Assembly: GCF_017922435.1 (NCBI RefSeq)
Contig: NZ_VDEZ01000001.1
Location: 372,001 to 436,000, forward strand
DNA from: Thalassospira sp. ER-Se-21-Dark
GTDB taxonomy: Bacteria > Pseudomonadota > Alphaproteobacteria > Rhodospirillales > Thalassospiraceae
Direction: 5' to 3'
Length of the DNA stretch: 64,000 nucleotides
Part shown: in pieces, positions 42,618 to 52,400 of the stretch
Layout: each line of letters starts with the position of its first letter
Position numbering within the stretch: position 1 is the first letter of the stretch
The notes under the pieces: generated by a model
The model's database searches: none
What the model saw: only the letters and a program-made list of their open reading frames with translations
What the model was told of the DNA's origin: nothing
Made by a program: the position numbers and the translations under genes

Positions 42618-43667
42618 GTGACTCTAAACGTTTTTCTTTCTTCGAACAGTCGCAGCGGCTATTCCCAAGACCTAATTGACCTTTTCGCTAAACCGAACGG
42701 CACACGACACCAATTTCGCTATGCAAAAAAATGGATCTCTGAGCAGGTTCTAACAAATATCTCCAACAGCAAGCAATTGTCTAAGCAACGCGCCATGCTG
42801 TGCTACTTAGATCAAGCGACGAAAAATGTCACACCCTCCATATTGCCAGTCAGGTTTGCGAGAATTGTTGAAGTTCGAGAGCACGGCTCGACAGTGAGCA
42901 TCGTATTGAGTCTAGAAGACTTTTGTAAATTCGAAAATTTGGCAAGCCTAAACACTATTATTCGAAATCAACTACCGGATCTTCCTGATTATAAGGACGG
43001 AGATCTACATGGAAAATACTGGATTTCTACCGATGACAACATCCAAGAAATCATCACCACTTCCAGTGAATTAATTGACTGGGAAAATCTGATTAATTTT
43101 TATTATGAGACACCAAACTCAAAAGAAGATCTCCCGTTCTACCGATTCGATAGTTTTACAAACTTAAAAAATAATGAAAAAGTTTCCACCTCTGAAGATG
43201 AAGGAGATTTATGCTTTAAACTTGATCCAGCAAGCACATTCGATTTGAAAGTTTACCAATTTCATCCAAAGAAGGATTTCCCAGAGTATGCTCTCCAAGT
43301 TTCCTCTGACAACGAGAAACTGGTCGCAGTGAATGGTGACAAACGCGTATTAAACACGAGATATGACCTAAAAGATTATAGATTTAGGACCAAACGGTCC
43401 ATGTTCGGCTCGACTTCATACTTATCGTTCCGGCGCACGATAAACAGTACTGGAGAAGTAATCTGGGAAGATTTTCTACTCAAATTTAAAATTAAACCCT
43501 CTTGGAAACTGGTAGCCATTTATACTTTTACGATTACTGTTAGCTTTGCCGCTCCATTCATTGTCCGCAGCTACAGCAACCCTGATAATAACATTCCAGT
43601 ATTTATTGCCGCTGCGATAGGTGGGCTACTAGTAAGCATTGCCACACTCTTAAAAGAGAAGGACTAA
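42618..43667 (+). CDS. Unrecognised protein with two C-terminal membrane helices
   Basis: This 349-residue protein matches no family I recognise. The soluble N-terminal 290 residues are rich in Lys, Asp and Asn. Two helices close the protein: LVAIYTFTITVSFAAPFIV and IPVFIAAAIGGLLVSIATLL, separated by a short polar loop (RSYSNPDNN), which would place the bulk of it in the cytoplasm. GTG 42618 follows GGAGGT at 4 nt and is preferred to the in-frame TTG at 42606. The gene is about 38% GC by eye, the most AT-rich in the window. Position just inside the proposed transposon end and next to anti-phage genes makes a membrane-acting defence role possible but unproven. Confidence 0.75.
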   Translation: MTLNVFLSSNSRSGYSQDLIDLFAKPNGTRHQFRYAKKWISEQVLTNISNSKQLSKQRAMLCYLDQATKNVTPSILPVRFARIVEVREHGSTVSIVLSLEDFCKFENLASLNTIIRNQLPDLPDYKDGDLHGKYWISTDDNIQEIITTSSELIDWENLINFYYETPNSKEDLPFYRFDSFTNLKNNEKVSTSEDEGDLCFKLDPASTFDLKVYQFHPKKDFPEYALQVSSDNEKLVAVNGDKRVLNTRYDLKDYRFRTKRSMFGSTSYLSFRRTINSTGEVIWEDFLLKFKIKPSWKLVAIYTFTITVSFAAPFIVRSYSNPDNNIPVFIAAAIGGLLVSIATLLKEKD

Positions 43668-43677
43668 GCCCGACAAA

Positions 43678-43923
43678 CTATAGAACGAAGTGAGGGTACC
43701 CGTCTTTTGCTTGCCATTTAAGATGTATCCAGCCAAATGGGACATAATGAGAAACCCCTTCTCCATCCAGCACACGATGTCCGTTGTCACTCACATATAG
43801 CCTTAAGGGCTCATTTATTCTTACCGTCTGACCGTCGCCAAACGTATACTCTCGCCATAACTCACTGGTGATATCCTTGAAGTCCAAACCAGAATCATTG
43901 CGGAACTCGACTACTTGAGACAT
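43678..43923 (-). CDS. Small hypothetical protein
   Basis: The product is an 81-residue soluble protein starting MSQVVEFRNDSG. The ATG is preceded by GGAG at a good distance (GGAGCTGAGAT). It contains several Trp residues and a YTFGDGQTVRINEPLRLYVS stretch that looks like a small beta-rich fold. It faces the 42.6-kb gene (convergent, 10 bp apart) and is divergent from the druA-like gene. I recognise no family. It could be a regulator of either neighbour. Confidence 0.5.
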   Translation of the reverse strand: MSQVVEFRNDSGLDFKDITSELWREYTFGDGQTVRINEPLRLYVSDNGHRVLDGEGVSHYVPFGWIHLKWQAKDGYPHFVL

Positions 43924-44150
43924 ATCTCAGCTCCTACTGTCCAATGGTGATTTTCAGACGCTTAAAACAGTGTTTTAAAACATCTTTCATCCACATAATT
44001 TGTCTACGCCGGAAACATCAGCCTCAATATAGAATAACACAGAACACGACACCACCGTGAGAACTGAAAATAGGTGTTAGGCAGCAACCACCATGCTCAC
44101 GAGAGTTGTACCTCCTATCATCTTTCTCTTGCAGGGTGTAACGTGTCTCT

Positions 44151-45443
44151 ATGAATAGGCCATTGAATAACGAATCAACTCCGCTGCGAGAAAGACTAAG
44201 AATGCAAGAAAAGGATAATGTTGTCAGCATTGCTTCCCGTGAAGCCAATATCAAAAGAAAACTTCGCTCACACCTAAGGGAGCTCGGCTTCACAAAATCT
44301 GATGATGGTATCTTACAAATAACTGGGAACGGGAAGGAAGTAGTTCGCTCTCTGCACCGAGTGCAGAGAGAAGAAAAGCTCAATAAAAACCAAGAATTTA
44401 TGCGCGCAAAAAGCGAGAAATTGCTATCGTATTTTGCCTCCGGAAGCGATGTTGACCCTACTAGAATATCGCCGGTTCTTGAACGTGTTTCGGCAGGGAC
44501 ATTTCAAGGAGATTTGTTCCGCTTTGCCTCTATGACATGGTCCGTGCCAGTATCAAACGGCTTCGGTAGACGTTTGCGCTATCTAGTTTGGGATGAGAGC
44601 AACGGTAAGCTAATGGGCTTAATCGCCATTGGTGACCCTGTTTTCAATCTCGGTGTAAGAGACAAGTTTATTGGCTGGACAGGGAAAGATAGGAGTGCTC
44701 GACTAGTTAACTTAATGGACGCCTACGTTCTAGGCGCACTACCCCCATATAATATGCTACTCGGCGGTAAACTTATAGCATGTTTGCTCCGTAGCCGAGA
44801 CATATATGACGACTTTTTCAGTAGGTACGGCGATACGACCGGAATAATATCAAACAAAGAAAAGAAGGCAAGATTACTCGCAATCACGACTTCTTCTTCT
44901 ATGGGGCGATCATCGGTTTATAACCGACTAAGACTGGGCAGCGTGCAATACTTGAGATCCATTGGCTATACTGGCGGATGGGGACATTTTCACATACCCG
45001 ACCAACTGTTTGTAGAACTGCGCGACTATCTACGCGACATTGATCATACGTATGCTGATCAACATCAATTCGGGCAAGGGCCAAACTGGCGACTACGAAC
45101 TACCCGAGCAGCGCTATCAGCACTTGGGTTTAAAGAAGATTTGTTAAGGCATGGAATTCAACGCGAGGTATTTATATGCGAACTCGCATCAAATACAGTT
45201 AAAATTCTAAACACTGGGAAAGGGCGCCCGGACCTGACAAGGTTGTTATCTGCGAAGGAGGTTTCGGAATTGGCACTGGAACGTTGGATACTGCCACGTG
45301 CCATACGTATGCCAGCCTACCAAAACTGGACTTCCAGTGACCTCGTGAATCTTTTCGGCAAAAAAACACGAATATTGAGTAGCCAACCAAGCCAGATAGA
45401 AAGTTTTCCTCCCGAGGATAATCTGATTGGAAAATCTAGTTAA
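44151..45443 (+). CDS. druA: DruA-like protein (DUF4338), Druantia anti-phage system
   Basis: The product has 430 residues. The centre carries the DUF4338 pattern: GFGRRLRYLVWDESNGKLMG, then LIAIGDPVFNLGVRDKFIGW near residues 143-184, and later ILNTGKGRPDLTRLLSAKEV. DUF4338 is the hallmark of DruA in Druantia type I. The molecular role of DruA is unknown. An ATG at 44202 is an alternative start; neither has a strong ribosome site. The gene begins a tightly packed rightward operon: 2-8 bp to the next gene, then a 4-bp overlap, then 29 bp to the helicase gene. GC content is about 46%. Confidence 0.85.
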   Translation: MNRPLNNESTPLRERLRMQEKDNVVSIASREANIKRKLRSHLRELGFTKSDDGILQITGNGKEVVRSLHRVQREEKLNKNQEFMRAKSEKLLSYFASGSDVDPTRISPVLERVSAGTFQGDLFRFASMTWSVPVSNGFGRRLRYLVWDESNGKLMGLIAIGDPVFNLGVRDKFIGWTGKDRSARLVNLMDAYVLGALPPYNMLLGGKLIACLLRSRDIYDDFFSRYGDTTGIISNKEKKARLLAITTSSSMGRSSVYNRLRLGSVQYLRSIGYTGGWGHFHIPDQLFVELRDYLRDIDHTYADQHQFGQGPNWRLRTTRAALSALGFKEDLLRHGIQREVFICELASNTVKILNTGKGRPDLTRLLSAKEVSELALERWILPRAIRMPAYQNWTSSDLVNLFGKKTRILSSQPSQIESFPPEDNLIGKSS

Positions 45444-45451
45444 GGATGGTC

Positions 45452-48310
45452 ATGGTTCTCGATCAGTGGCAGGAGAAGATGGAACGGCACTTCAGGTCGC
45501 TTGCTGAGCATCGGGCAAATTCTAGCTTTCCTATCTTTGCTTTAGAACATGGCCTATCCGATGATGATTTAGAAGAAATTGCGAAACAACTTCATTCACG
45601 GTTAAATAACGGCCTTCGACTAGCACCGCACTGGCTATTGTGGACAATTTATGCCGCTGAAAAAGGCTATACTTACGAAGGCGGGGAATATTGGAAATCT
45701 TTCGAAGAAGCTACACCAGGATGGAACTATAATGATCGATATCGAGTTTCGACTTGGTTTTCAAAATTTCAGTCAAGGTATAACGGAGTAATTCCCTCCG
45801 GTCTGTGGGCATCACATTTTAGGATTATCGCCTGGCCGATAACCCATGCTGTGTTACCACGCTATTTACAACAGCAGTTTGCGCGAACGTTATACGATTT
45901 AAGATTTAAGTTCGCCAACCTCGCTACGATTGAGCCAGTTGCACTAGGAAGACTAGTCGCCAACAACGCGTATCATACGTCGACACGTTTCGAGCAATTT
46001 CTCCAACAAGAAGAACTGGTTGGTCGCATTGTTCTTGCTTTGCTTCACGAAAAGTCTATCCAAGGACAAGCTCCACTTCTGCCCACGACTCTTACGCGAA
46101 TAGTTACAGACCTTGAAAAAATGCGAGATGCACGTGACTGGCTAAGAGAGACAAGTCGCGTCGTGGCTGATCGATTTAAAGGTATTGGTCAAGGCCAAAT
46201 TCCACAGTTCCCGAACAAATACGGACCTTCCGCAGACCGAATTCAGCATGCAAAAGGACCTGATATTCGTCCCGATTTGCGCTTGCGATACTCTGGCGGC
46301 GGGCACTGGACTCTTATTATGGACATCCCCAATTTTAGGGGAGTTGCTGCGCTTAACCCAGACATCCGCCAATTTCTTCGACAAACTCGTTCACGGTTAA
46401 ATGGTGATAATGTCAGACGACCATCTGATTGGATTCTATCTGGCAATCGCCGTGCTGCTCTCAAAGTATGGCCCGACCCAAGTAAACCGCTGATCAACTT
46501 TGAGTCCTCTAACAAAGCCGTTGATTATCTCCTTTCTAGTCAATGTCGAATGAGCCCCGGGCCAATTTGGCTCTTTCGCATAGGCCGTGACGGTATTGCC
46601 CGCGAAATTGCCAGCCACCTAGTGCGCCCCGGCTATGATTACATTCTTACATCACAAAACAAGTTTGAAGACCTACCAGAATGCGCAATCAATTGTACCA
46701 TTGACTGCGGCGACATCTTCGCCATCAGATTTTCGTTACCTTCCGAAGTTACCCCTGAGCAGATACAGTGGTTACAAGCATTGAATCTAGAGCTAGCCAG
46801 GACCATCCATATCTGGCCTGCAGGCCTCTCCGCTAGGCACTGGGATGGAGAAGGACAGAGCGAATGGTTGACAATTGAGAAGCCATGTTTCGGTATCGCT
46901 TCCGATCATCAAGTTGACTCCTACCTTGTCACACTTGACCATAGTTCAACTTCAATCTTTCAGGCTCCTCGTCCAGGAGAGCCAACTTTCATTCAGTTAC
47001 CAAAACTAACCGAGGGAACACATCTCCTCACAGTCCAGGCTCATCGTAGCGCCGCGACTATTGATAGCATAGGCGTTCCTTCCACACATGAAGGCTATCT
47101 GGAACTAAGAGTGCGAGAACCTGAGCCGTGGATAACTGGGACTACATCCCATGTAGGTCTTATAGTCACACGCAACCCTCATGACGCTACTTTAGATGTG
47201 TTCTGGGAGAATGAGTTAGATCTGACGGTTTTCGGTCCCGAAGGTCGTCAGGTTACACCTTATGTAAGCCTCGAAAATGCCAAAGGCGATGAAATCTACA
47301 GGGCCCAAGTATGCCCCACCATGGATTTGCCTATTTTCCCGGAAATTTGGAAGAAGCGATTTCTAGAGTTCCTAAGGCGGGAAAATGCTGAGTGGAGATA
47401 TCTAGAAGCCGCTTCCGGCTACCTTATTATTGAGGGACAAGAACTCGGACGGTTCATAACCCGATTTGATCACGATTTGCTGCCAGTCCACTGGGTTTTG
47501 CGCAATCACTGTGATGCTATAAATCTCAGGCTTGTCGACGATACAGGTCAAGAAAGAACAGAGCCAAAATGCTGTTTTCTAAGCATGGAAACACCAAACA
47601 AAATCACGTGCATTGATCCTGCAAGCGCGGTCAGGGGTTTTGTCGTTGCGCCTCCTGGAGGACTATTTTTCTCCCAACACGGCAAGTTCCGAGACTTGGT
47701 TGTCATCAGTACAGGGCTCTCCAGCAGCGGCTTAGGGGGGCTGGGTGTTCAACCAGTTTATGACCGTATTTCCAATAGCCCTAAATCCATCATTAAGCAC
47801 ATGAGAATATTGAATTTCTGGCGGTCCGCACGGCTAGCCGGTTTCCTGGCAAACACGCGGCGGGCTCAGGTTATGACTGGCTTGACAACTCGCCTCTACG
47901 GTGCACTCGCCGGACGAAGTTGGGGACGGGCAGAAGCCGCCTTCATGAGAAATGTTGACCGGGAAACAGGGTTCGATCAGCTACAATCAATGCTTGAGCA
48001 CAGAGGTGGCTTTCCCGCCGTGTTGCGTCGCGATGCCAAGAATATAACTTCAAGAAGAAAGGCCATCACAAACTGGTACATCGAATTGTCCGCTCGATAT
48101 GGAGTTTGCTCCGACCAAACTCTTTGTACACTAGCAGTCGACATCGCTAGTCGACCACACGAAGTGCCACTCCTTTATCGAGACAAACTACCAGTTCTTC
48201 TCAAACGTCTGATGGAGAAACCGCTTTTACTTCGAGGCGCTAGGTTTGTTGCACTAAGCCACGCCTGCACCGACGATCGATATCCAGAACTACTGCCGAG
48301 GTGGGAGTGA
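45452..48310 (+). CDS. Large Druantia-operon protein of unknown fold (DruB/DruC position)
   Basis: This 952-residue protein is not recognised beyond its location. The N-terminal 100 residues hold FPIFALEHGLSDDDLEEIAK and APHWLLWTIYAAEKGYTYEG, a pattern I have not linked to a named domain. The middle (about 270-700) is predicted by eye to be beta-rich with many short strands; the last 200 residues are helical. ATG 45452 follows AAGGA at 5 nt; ATG 45446 is also possible. In described type I Druantia, separate DruB, DruC and DruD genes follow druA. Here only two genes do, and this one is long enough to be a fusion of two. Function is unknown. Confidence 0.8.
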   Translation: MVLDQWQEKMERHFRSLAEHRANSSFPIFALEHGLSDDDLEEIAKQLHSRLNNGLRLAPHWLLWTIYAAEKGYTYEGGEYWKSFEEATPGWNYNDRYRVSTWFSKFQSRYNGVIPSGLWASHFRIIAWPITHAVLPRYLQQQFARTLYDLRFKFANLATIEPVALGRLVANNAYHTSTRFEQFLQQEELVGRIVLALLHEKSIQGQAPLLPTTLTRIVTDLEKMRDARDWLRETSRVVADRFKGIGQGQIPQFPNKYGPSADRIQHAKGPDIRPDLRLRYSGGGHWTLIMDIPNFRGVAALNPDIRQFLRQTRSRLNGDNVRRPSDWILSGNRRAALKVWPDPSKPLINFESSNKAVDYLLSSQCRMSPGPIWLFRIGRDGIAREIASHLVRPGYDYILTSQNKFEDLPECAINCTIDCGDIFAIRFSLPSEVTPEQIQWLQALNLELARTIHIWPAGLSARHWDGEGQSEWLTIEKPCFGIASDHQVDSYLVTLDHSSTSIFQAPRPGEPTFIQLPKLTEGTHLLTVQAHRSAATIDSIGVPSTHEGYLELRVREPEPWITGTTSHVGLIVTRNPHDATLDVFWENELDLTVFGPEGRQVTPYVSLENAKGDEIYRAQVCPTMDLPIFPEIWKKRFLEFLRRENAEWRYLEAASGYLIIEGQELGRFITRFDHDLLPVHWVLRNHCDAINLRLVDDTGQERTEPKCCFLSMETPNKITCIDPASAVRGFVVAPPGGLFFSQHGKFRDLVVISTGLSSSGLGGLGVQPVYDRISNSPKSIIKHMRILNFWRSARLAGFLANTRRAQVMTGLTTRLYGALAGRSWGRAEAAFMRNVDRETGFDQLQSMLEHRGGFPAVLRRDAKNITSRRKAITNWYIELSARYGVCSDQTLCTLAVDIASRPHEVPLLYRDKLPVLLKRLMEKPLLLRGARFVALSHACTDDRYPELLPRWE

Positions 48311-49380
48311 CGATCAACCAACTTACTGCAGATGAGGTTTTAGCCTACTGTCGAGCGTCACTTGGTCTAAGAGACGAACGGGACGAACTCGATGACATTT
48401 TATTGGCCGGCCTTTTACGCCGTGCAGCGGGTATATTTTGTCCATGCTCAAAAACCGCACTTAAGCATGCGCTTACGGATAGCCTTGCATCATTACATAC
48501 TGCAGATCCCAGCACACTTGCTGATCGGTTAGAGAATTTAATCGAAACCATGCTCATCGCAGGCGATCTATTGGAATTATCTGAAGTTGCAACCGAAGAT
48601 CCTGAAATCAAAGGAACATGGGTATTTGCAGCGCCACCATCTTTTGCAATTCGCCACAACGGAACCGCCTATCTCATCGGTATCGCCCCCGACCAATATA
48701 ATCTATTGCCAGAACACCTCGACCAACGGGTGACTTACTCTGGTACTTCACGTTACATCCTTCCCAAATCAGGAGAAGATTTAGCCAAACAGTTGACTGC
48801 TCTGGGACTAAATCCGTTGCCTGAGACGGTGTGGTTAAAATCCCCCACACCACAGAATCCAGAAAAATTAGTAGATTGGTTTAAAAAACAACTGGAAGCA
48901 CAGAGTGCGTGCGGCCCGATATCTGGCCTTGAAATACTCGACCATTCTCGCGAGGTCACTTACTACAGAGGCCGATGGTGTACCCCACATGATCATACAG
49001 GAACTTACATAGCGAGAAGGCCACAAGAATTCGGAGCACCACTTTGGAGCTTTGTAGAATTATCCAACGGCAACCTACAGCGAATAATTGATCTCCCCCC
49101 AAAACACTATCGCTGGCGTGGATGTGATGCCGCATGGTACCTTCAAATGGCGATTGACTACACTAAGGGGCAACCCCAAAAATACAAACGAAGCATTGCC
49201 AATGGCACTGTCCGTTTTGACTTCTTCTCGCCATTGCCCCTTTGGGTGCATCGACGACTAATAATGTTTGGCCAAGAAAGACCGGGCAAAAACAGCCTGT
49301 TTGCATATGAAATGCTTCCGGGGGAAGTTGAAGACGAAGAAAAAAATCTCGTGGAGAACTTGTGGCTGGCAAGAATATAA
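48307..49380 (+). CDS. Second unknown Druantia-operon protein (DruC/DruD position)
   Basis: This 357-residue protein has no recognised domain. The N-terminus (LTADEVLAYCRASLGLRDER, then DELDDILLAGLLRRAAGIFC) is helical; the C-terminal third has YRWRGCDAAWYLQMAIDYTK and FFSPLPLWVHRRLIMFG. GTG 48307 overlaps the previous stop (GTGA) and follows GGTGGGA; GTG 48301 is 2 codons earlier. Tight overlap implies the two products are made together, perhaps as a complex. The residue spacing of Cys (FCPC, residues near 45-48) could bind metal but is not part of a clear motif. Confidence 0.8.
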   Translation: MTINQLTADEVLAYCRASLGLRDERDELDDILLAGLLRRAAGIFCPCSKTALKHALTDSLASLHTADPSTLADRLENLIETMLIAGDLLELSEVATEDPEIKGTWVFAAPPSFAIRHNGTAYLIGIAPDQYNLLPEHLDQRVTYSGTSRYILPKSGEDLAKQLTALGLNPLPETVWLKSPTPQNPEKLVDWFKKQLEAQSACGPISGLEILDHSREVTYYRGRWCTPHDHTGTYIARRPQEFGAPLWSFVELSNGNLQRIIDLPPKHYRWRGCDAAWYLQMAIDYTKGQPQKYKRSIANGTVRFDFFSPLPLWVHRRLIMFGQERPGKNSLFAYEMLPGEVEDEEKNLVENLWLARI

Positions 49381-49409
49381 AATTAAGTAACCCAGGGGGG
49401 GGCCAGAGA

Positions 49410-52400
49410 ATGCAGACGATAAAAGATACGATCGATAGCCTTCGTGGCTCACTGAGTGACTATATCGAGGCCACGTACCATATTAGCGCTCCGTCATTGA
49501 TTGCGCAGCGGCAACACCTTCTTGAACGTGACGGTGTCATTCATCGTGTCCCTTATCTCGAATCGACACCTAAATACCAAACGGGCGATACATTCGGCTC
49601 GATGGTCGGACTACCGCCTGCCGCGCAGACGCTCTTTTCACGATTGAGTTCTCCGAGCGAGGGCCTTCCGCGGTTGATCTACGATCCTCCATACAAGCAT
49701 CAGGCGGAGTCACTTCGTCACAATTTAATCGACGGAAAAAACTTGGTCATTATGACCGGGACTGGTTCCGGAAAGACCGAATCTTTCCTTCTTCCAATCC
49801 TGGGTAAGTTTGCGCAGGAAGCGCAAACACGTCCCAGTGTTTTCGCTGAGCAGCCCGCGATGCGGGCGCTGATAATGTATCCGATGAATGCGCTCGTAAA
49901 CGACCAGTTGGGGCGACTTCGTGCCTTGCTGGGCGACCCGCGCCTTGTCAGGTCCTTCAAGGAGTGGTGTGGCCGCCCACCTCGATTTGCCCGATATACA
50001 AGCCGAACACCGTATGCGGGCATTCGCACGTCGAAGAAGGATTCGTCGCGGCTACAATCCTTCGACAGCTTCTACGTCAACGTGCTCAAGCGTGCGGACA
50101 GCGACGATGCTGAAGAGAAAGCACAAGCTGTTGAACTGCTGACCGCCTTGAAGGATCGCGGCAAATGGCCCGCAAAACCCGATCTTGAAGCTTGGTTCGG
50201 GGAAAAGGGCAGCGCCTGGCAAGACCGGAAGACGGGAGAATTCGTCAGGGCGGTTACGCTACCTGATGACTCCGAACTTCTGACGCGACACGAAGTCCAT
50301 GCCGCGCCGCCTGACCTGCTCGTCACGAACTACTCGATGCTCGAATACATGCTCATGCGGCCGATTGAGAGAGCAATCTTTGACAGGACACGTGAGTGGC
50401 TTGCTGACAACCCGAACGAGACCTTTCTGATAGTGCTCGACGAGGCCCACCTCTATCGCGGCGCCGCCGGCGCAGAAGTGGGATTGCTGCTAAGACGGTT
50501 GCGGGACCGGATCGGTATCCCGGAAGACCGGTTCCGGGTTATCTGCGCGACAGCGAGTTTCAAAGATGCCGACTATGCCCCGGCGTTTGGATCGCAGCTC
50601 TCCGGCGTCCCGGCTGATACCTTCGTCCCAATCGAAGGCACACTCGATCTCAAGGAAGGTGCCGGGAAGGGAACGTTGGAGGACGCCGAAGCCTTATCCG
50701 GGATTGATCTGAATGCATTCTACGATGCGGATTCTGAGGATTCCAAGCTGGCATTTATTACGCCGTTGCTCGACTACCGAGGCATCAAGGGGGCGAAATC
50801 GACAGAACGCGGGCTCTTCGATGCGTTGAAATCCTTCCCTCCAATGTGTGCCCTGATCAATGCGACGATGGAGGAAGCCCGGCCTATCGCCGAACTCGGC
50901 ACTTTTCTGTTTGCGGGTGGTGTTCCACCCAAAATGGTCGAGGAAGCCGTCACTGCCCTCATGGCTCTCGGCAGTGTGGCGAGGCCGGAGCCAAACTTGC
51001 CCGGACTTCTACCATGCCGCATACACAACTTCTTTAGAGGCCTTCCCGGTCTTTGGGTCTGTATGGACCCCGACTGCAGCGAGCTCTCCGAGGATCAACG
51101 TGATGGCATCTGCGGAAAGATGTACTCGCAGCCATCGGAAGAATGCGGTTGTGGTGCCCGGGTCCTTGAGTTGTTCACCTGCCGCAATTGCGGAACTGCT
51201 TACGCTCGCGCCTATACCGACGACGTCGATTCACCGCGTGCTCTCTGGTCCGAGCCGGGATCCCAGTTGCGCATGGCGAGTGGAGAGACAAGCCCGTTGC
51301 TACCTATCGACTTGCTTCTCGAGCACCCTGCGCACGACGATGGCGCCGAACCGGCCGACTACGATCTGGAAACAGGGCAACTGAATCCGCTCACACCCGG
51401 ACCGCGCATGCGAACGGTCTTCATCCGTCAGGATCGACTCAACGATACCGCCGACGACGAGAATGAGAACGACAACAGCTTCGAGTCGCGCGGCCAGTTC
51501 ACTCCGTGTGCGGTTTGCGGCAAGACCGCGCGATTTGGGCGAAGCTATGTGCAGGACCATCAAACCAAGGGTGACCAGCCCTTTCAGGCGTTACTCGCCC
51601 GACAAATCCAAATTCAGCCTCCAGGGCCACAGGAAGCGACACCATTTGCTCCTCTGCGCGGCCGCAAAGTGCTCACCTTCTCTGACTCCCGACAAGTGGC
51701 AGCTCGTCTCGCACCAAACCTGCAGATGTATTCCGAGCGAGATTCTCTCCGCCCCCTGATCATCAGTGGCTTCAACTGGCTCAAGGAACAGGATGCAATT
51801 CGTCCGCACCTGAATCTAGACGATCTATATTTTGGTGTGTTGCTCGCATCCAAACGGTTGAACGTGCGCCTGCGTCCCGAAATGCGGGGCGGGGAAAACT
51901 TTGATGCAGAAGAAGTTGTAGACGAGGCAGTTCGCCAAGATGACCTGGATGATCCGACAACCTTGTTGAGCCTGCTGCTGAAAATTCGGCAACACCACCC
52001 ACCGGAATCGCTGCTGAGCAGTATGCTGACGACATTGACTGATAGGTTTTGGGGGATGGAATCCCTAGCGCTGGCAACGTTGAAAGAAAGCGAATCTCAC
52101 ACAAAAAAGATCTTGGGCTTACCGCCGATATCGGGAGTCGCTGAAACCGATGAGGCCAAGCTGGCGCTTGCGCGCTACTGGCTGCGATGTTGGAACAACA
52201 ACGGCTTCAGGCTTGCCCAAATGCCGGGAACTTGGATTAATCGCCCGCCATCAGAAGGATTTCGTGTCAAGCCGCGAAACCCGAAAGCCAAGATCAGGGC
52301 GATTGAATCCGTCATAGACGATAAGGCCGCCAGGAAGGTCTTTTGGGATAGCTGGTCGCCTGAACTATTCAAGTGGTTCACGCAATCAGTGGAAAGTGGG

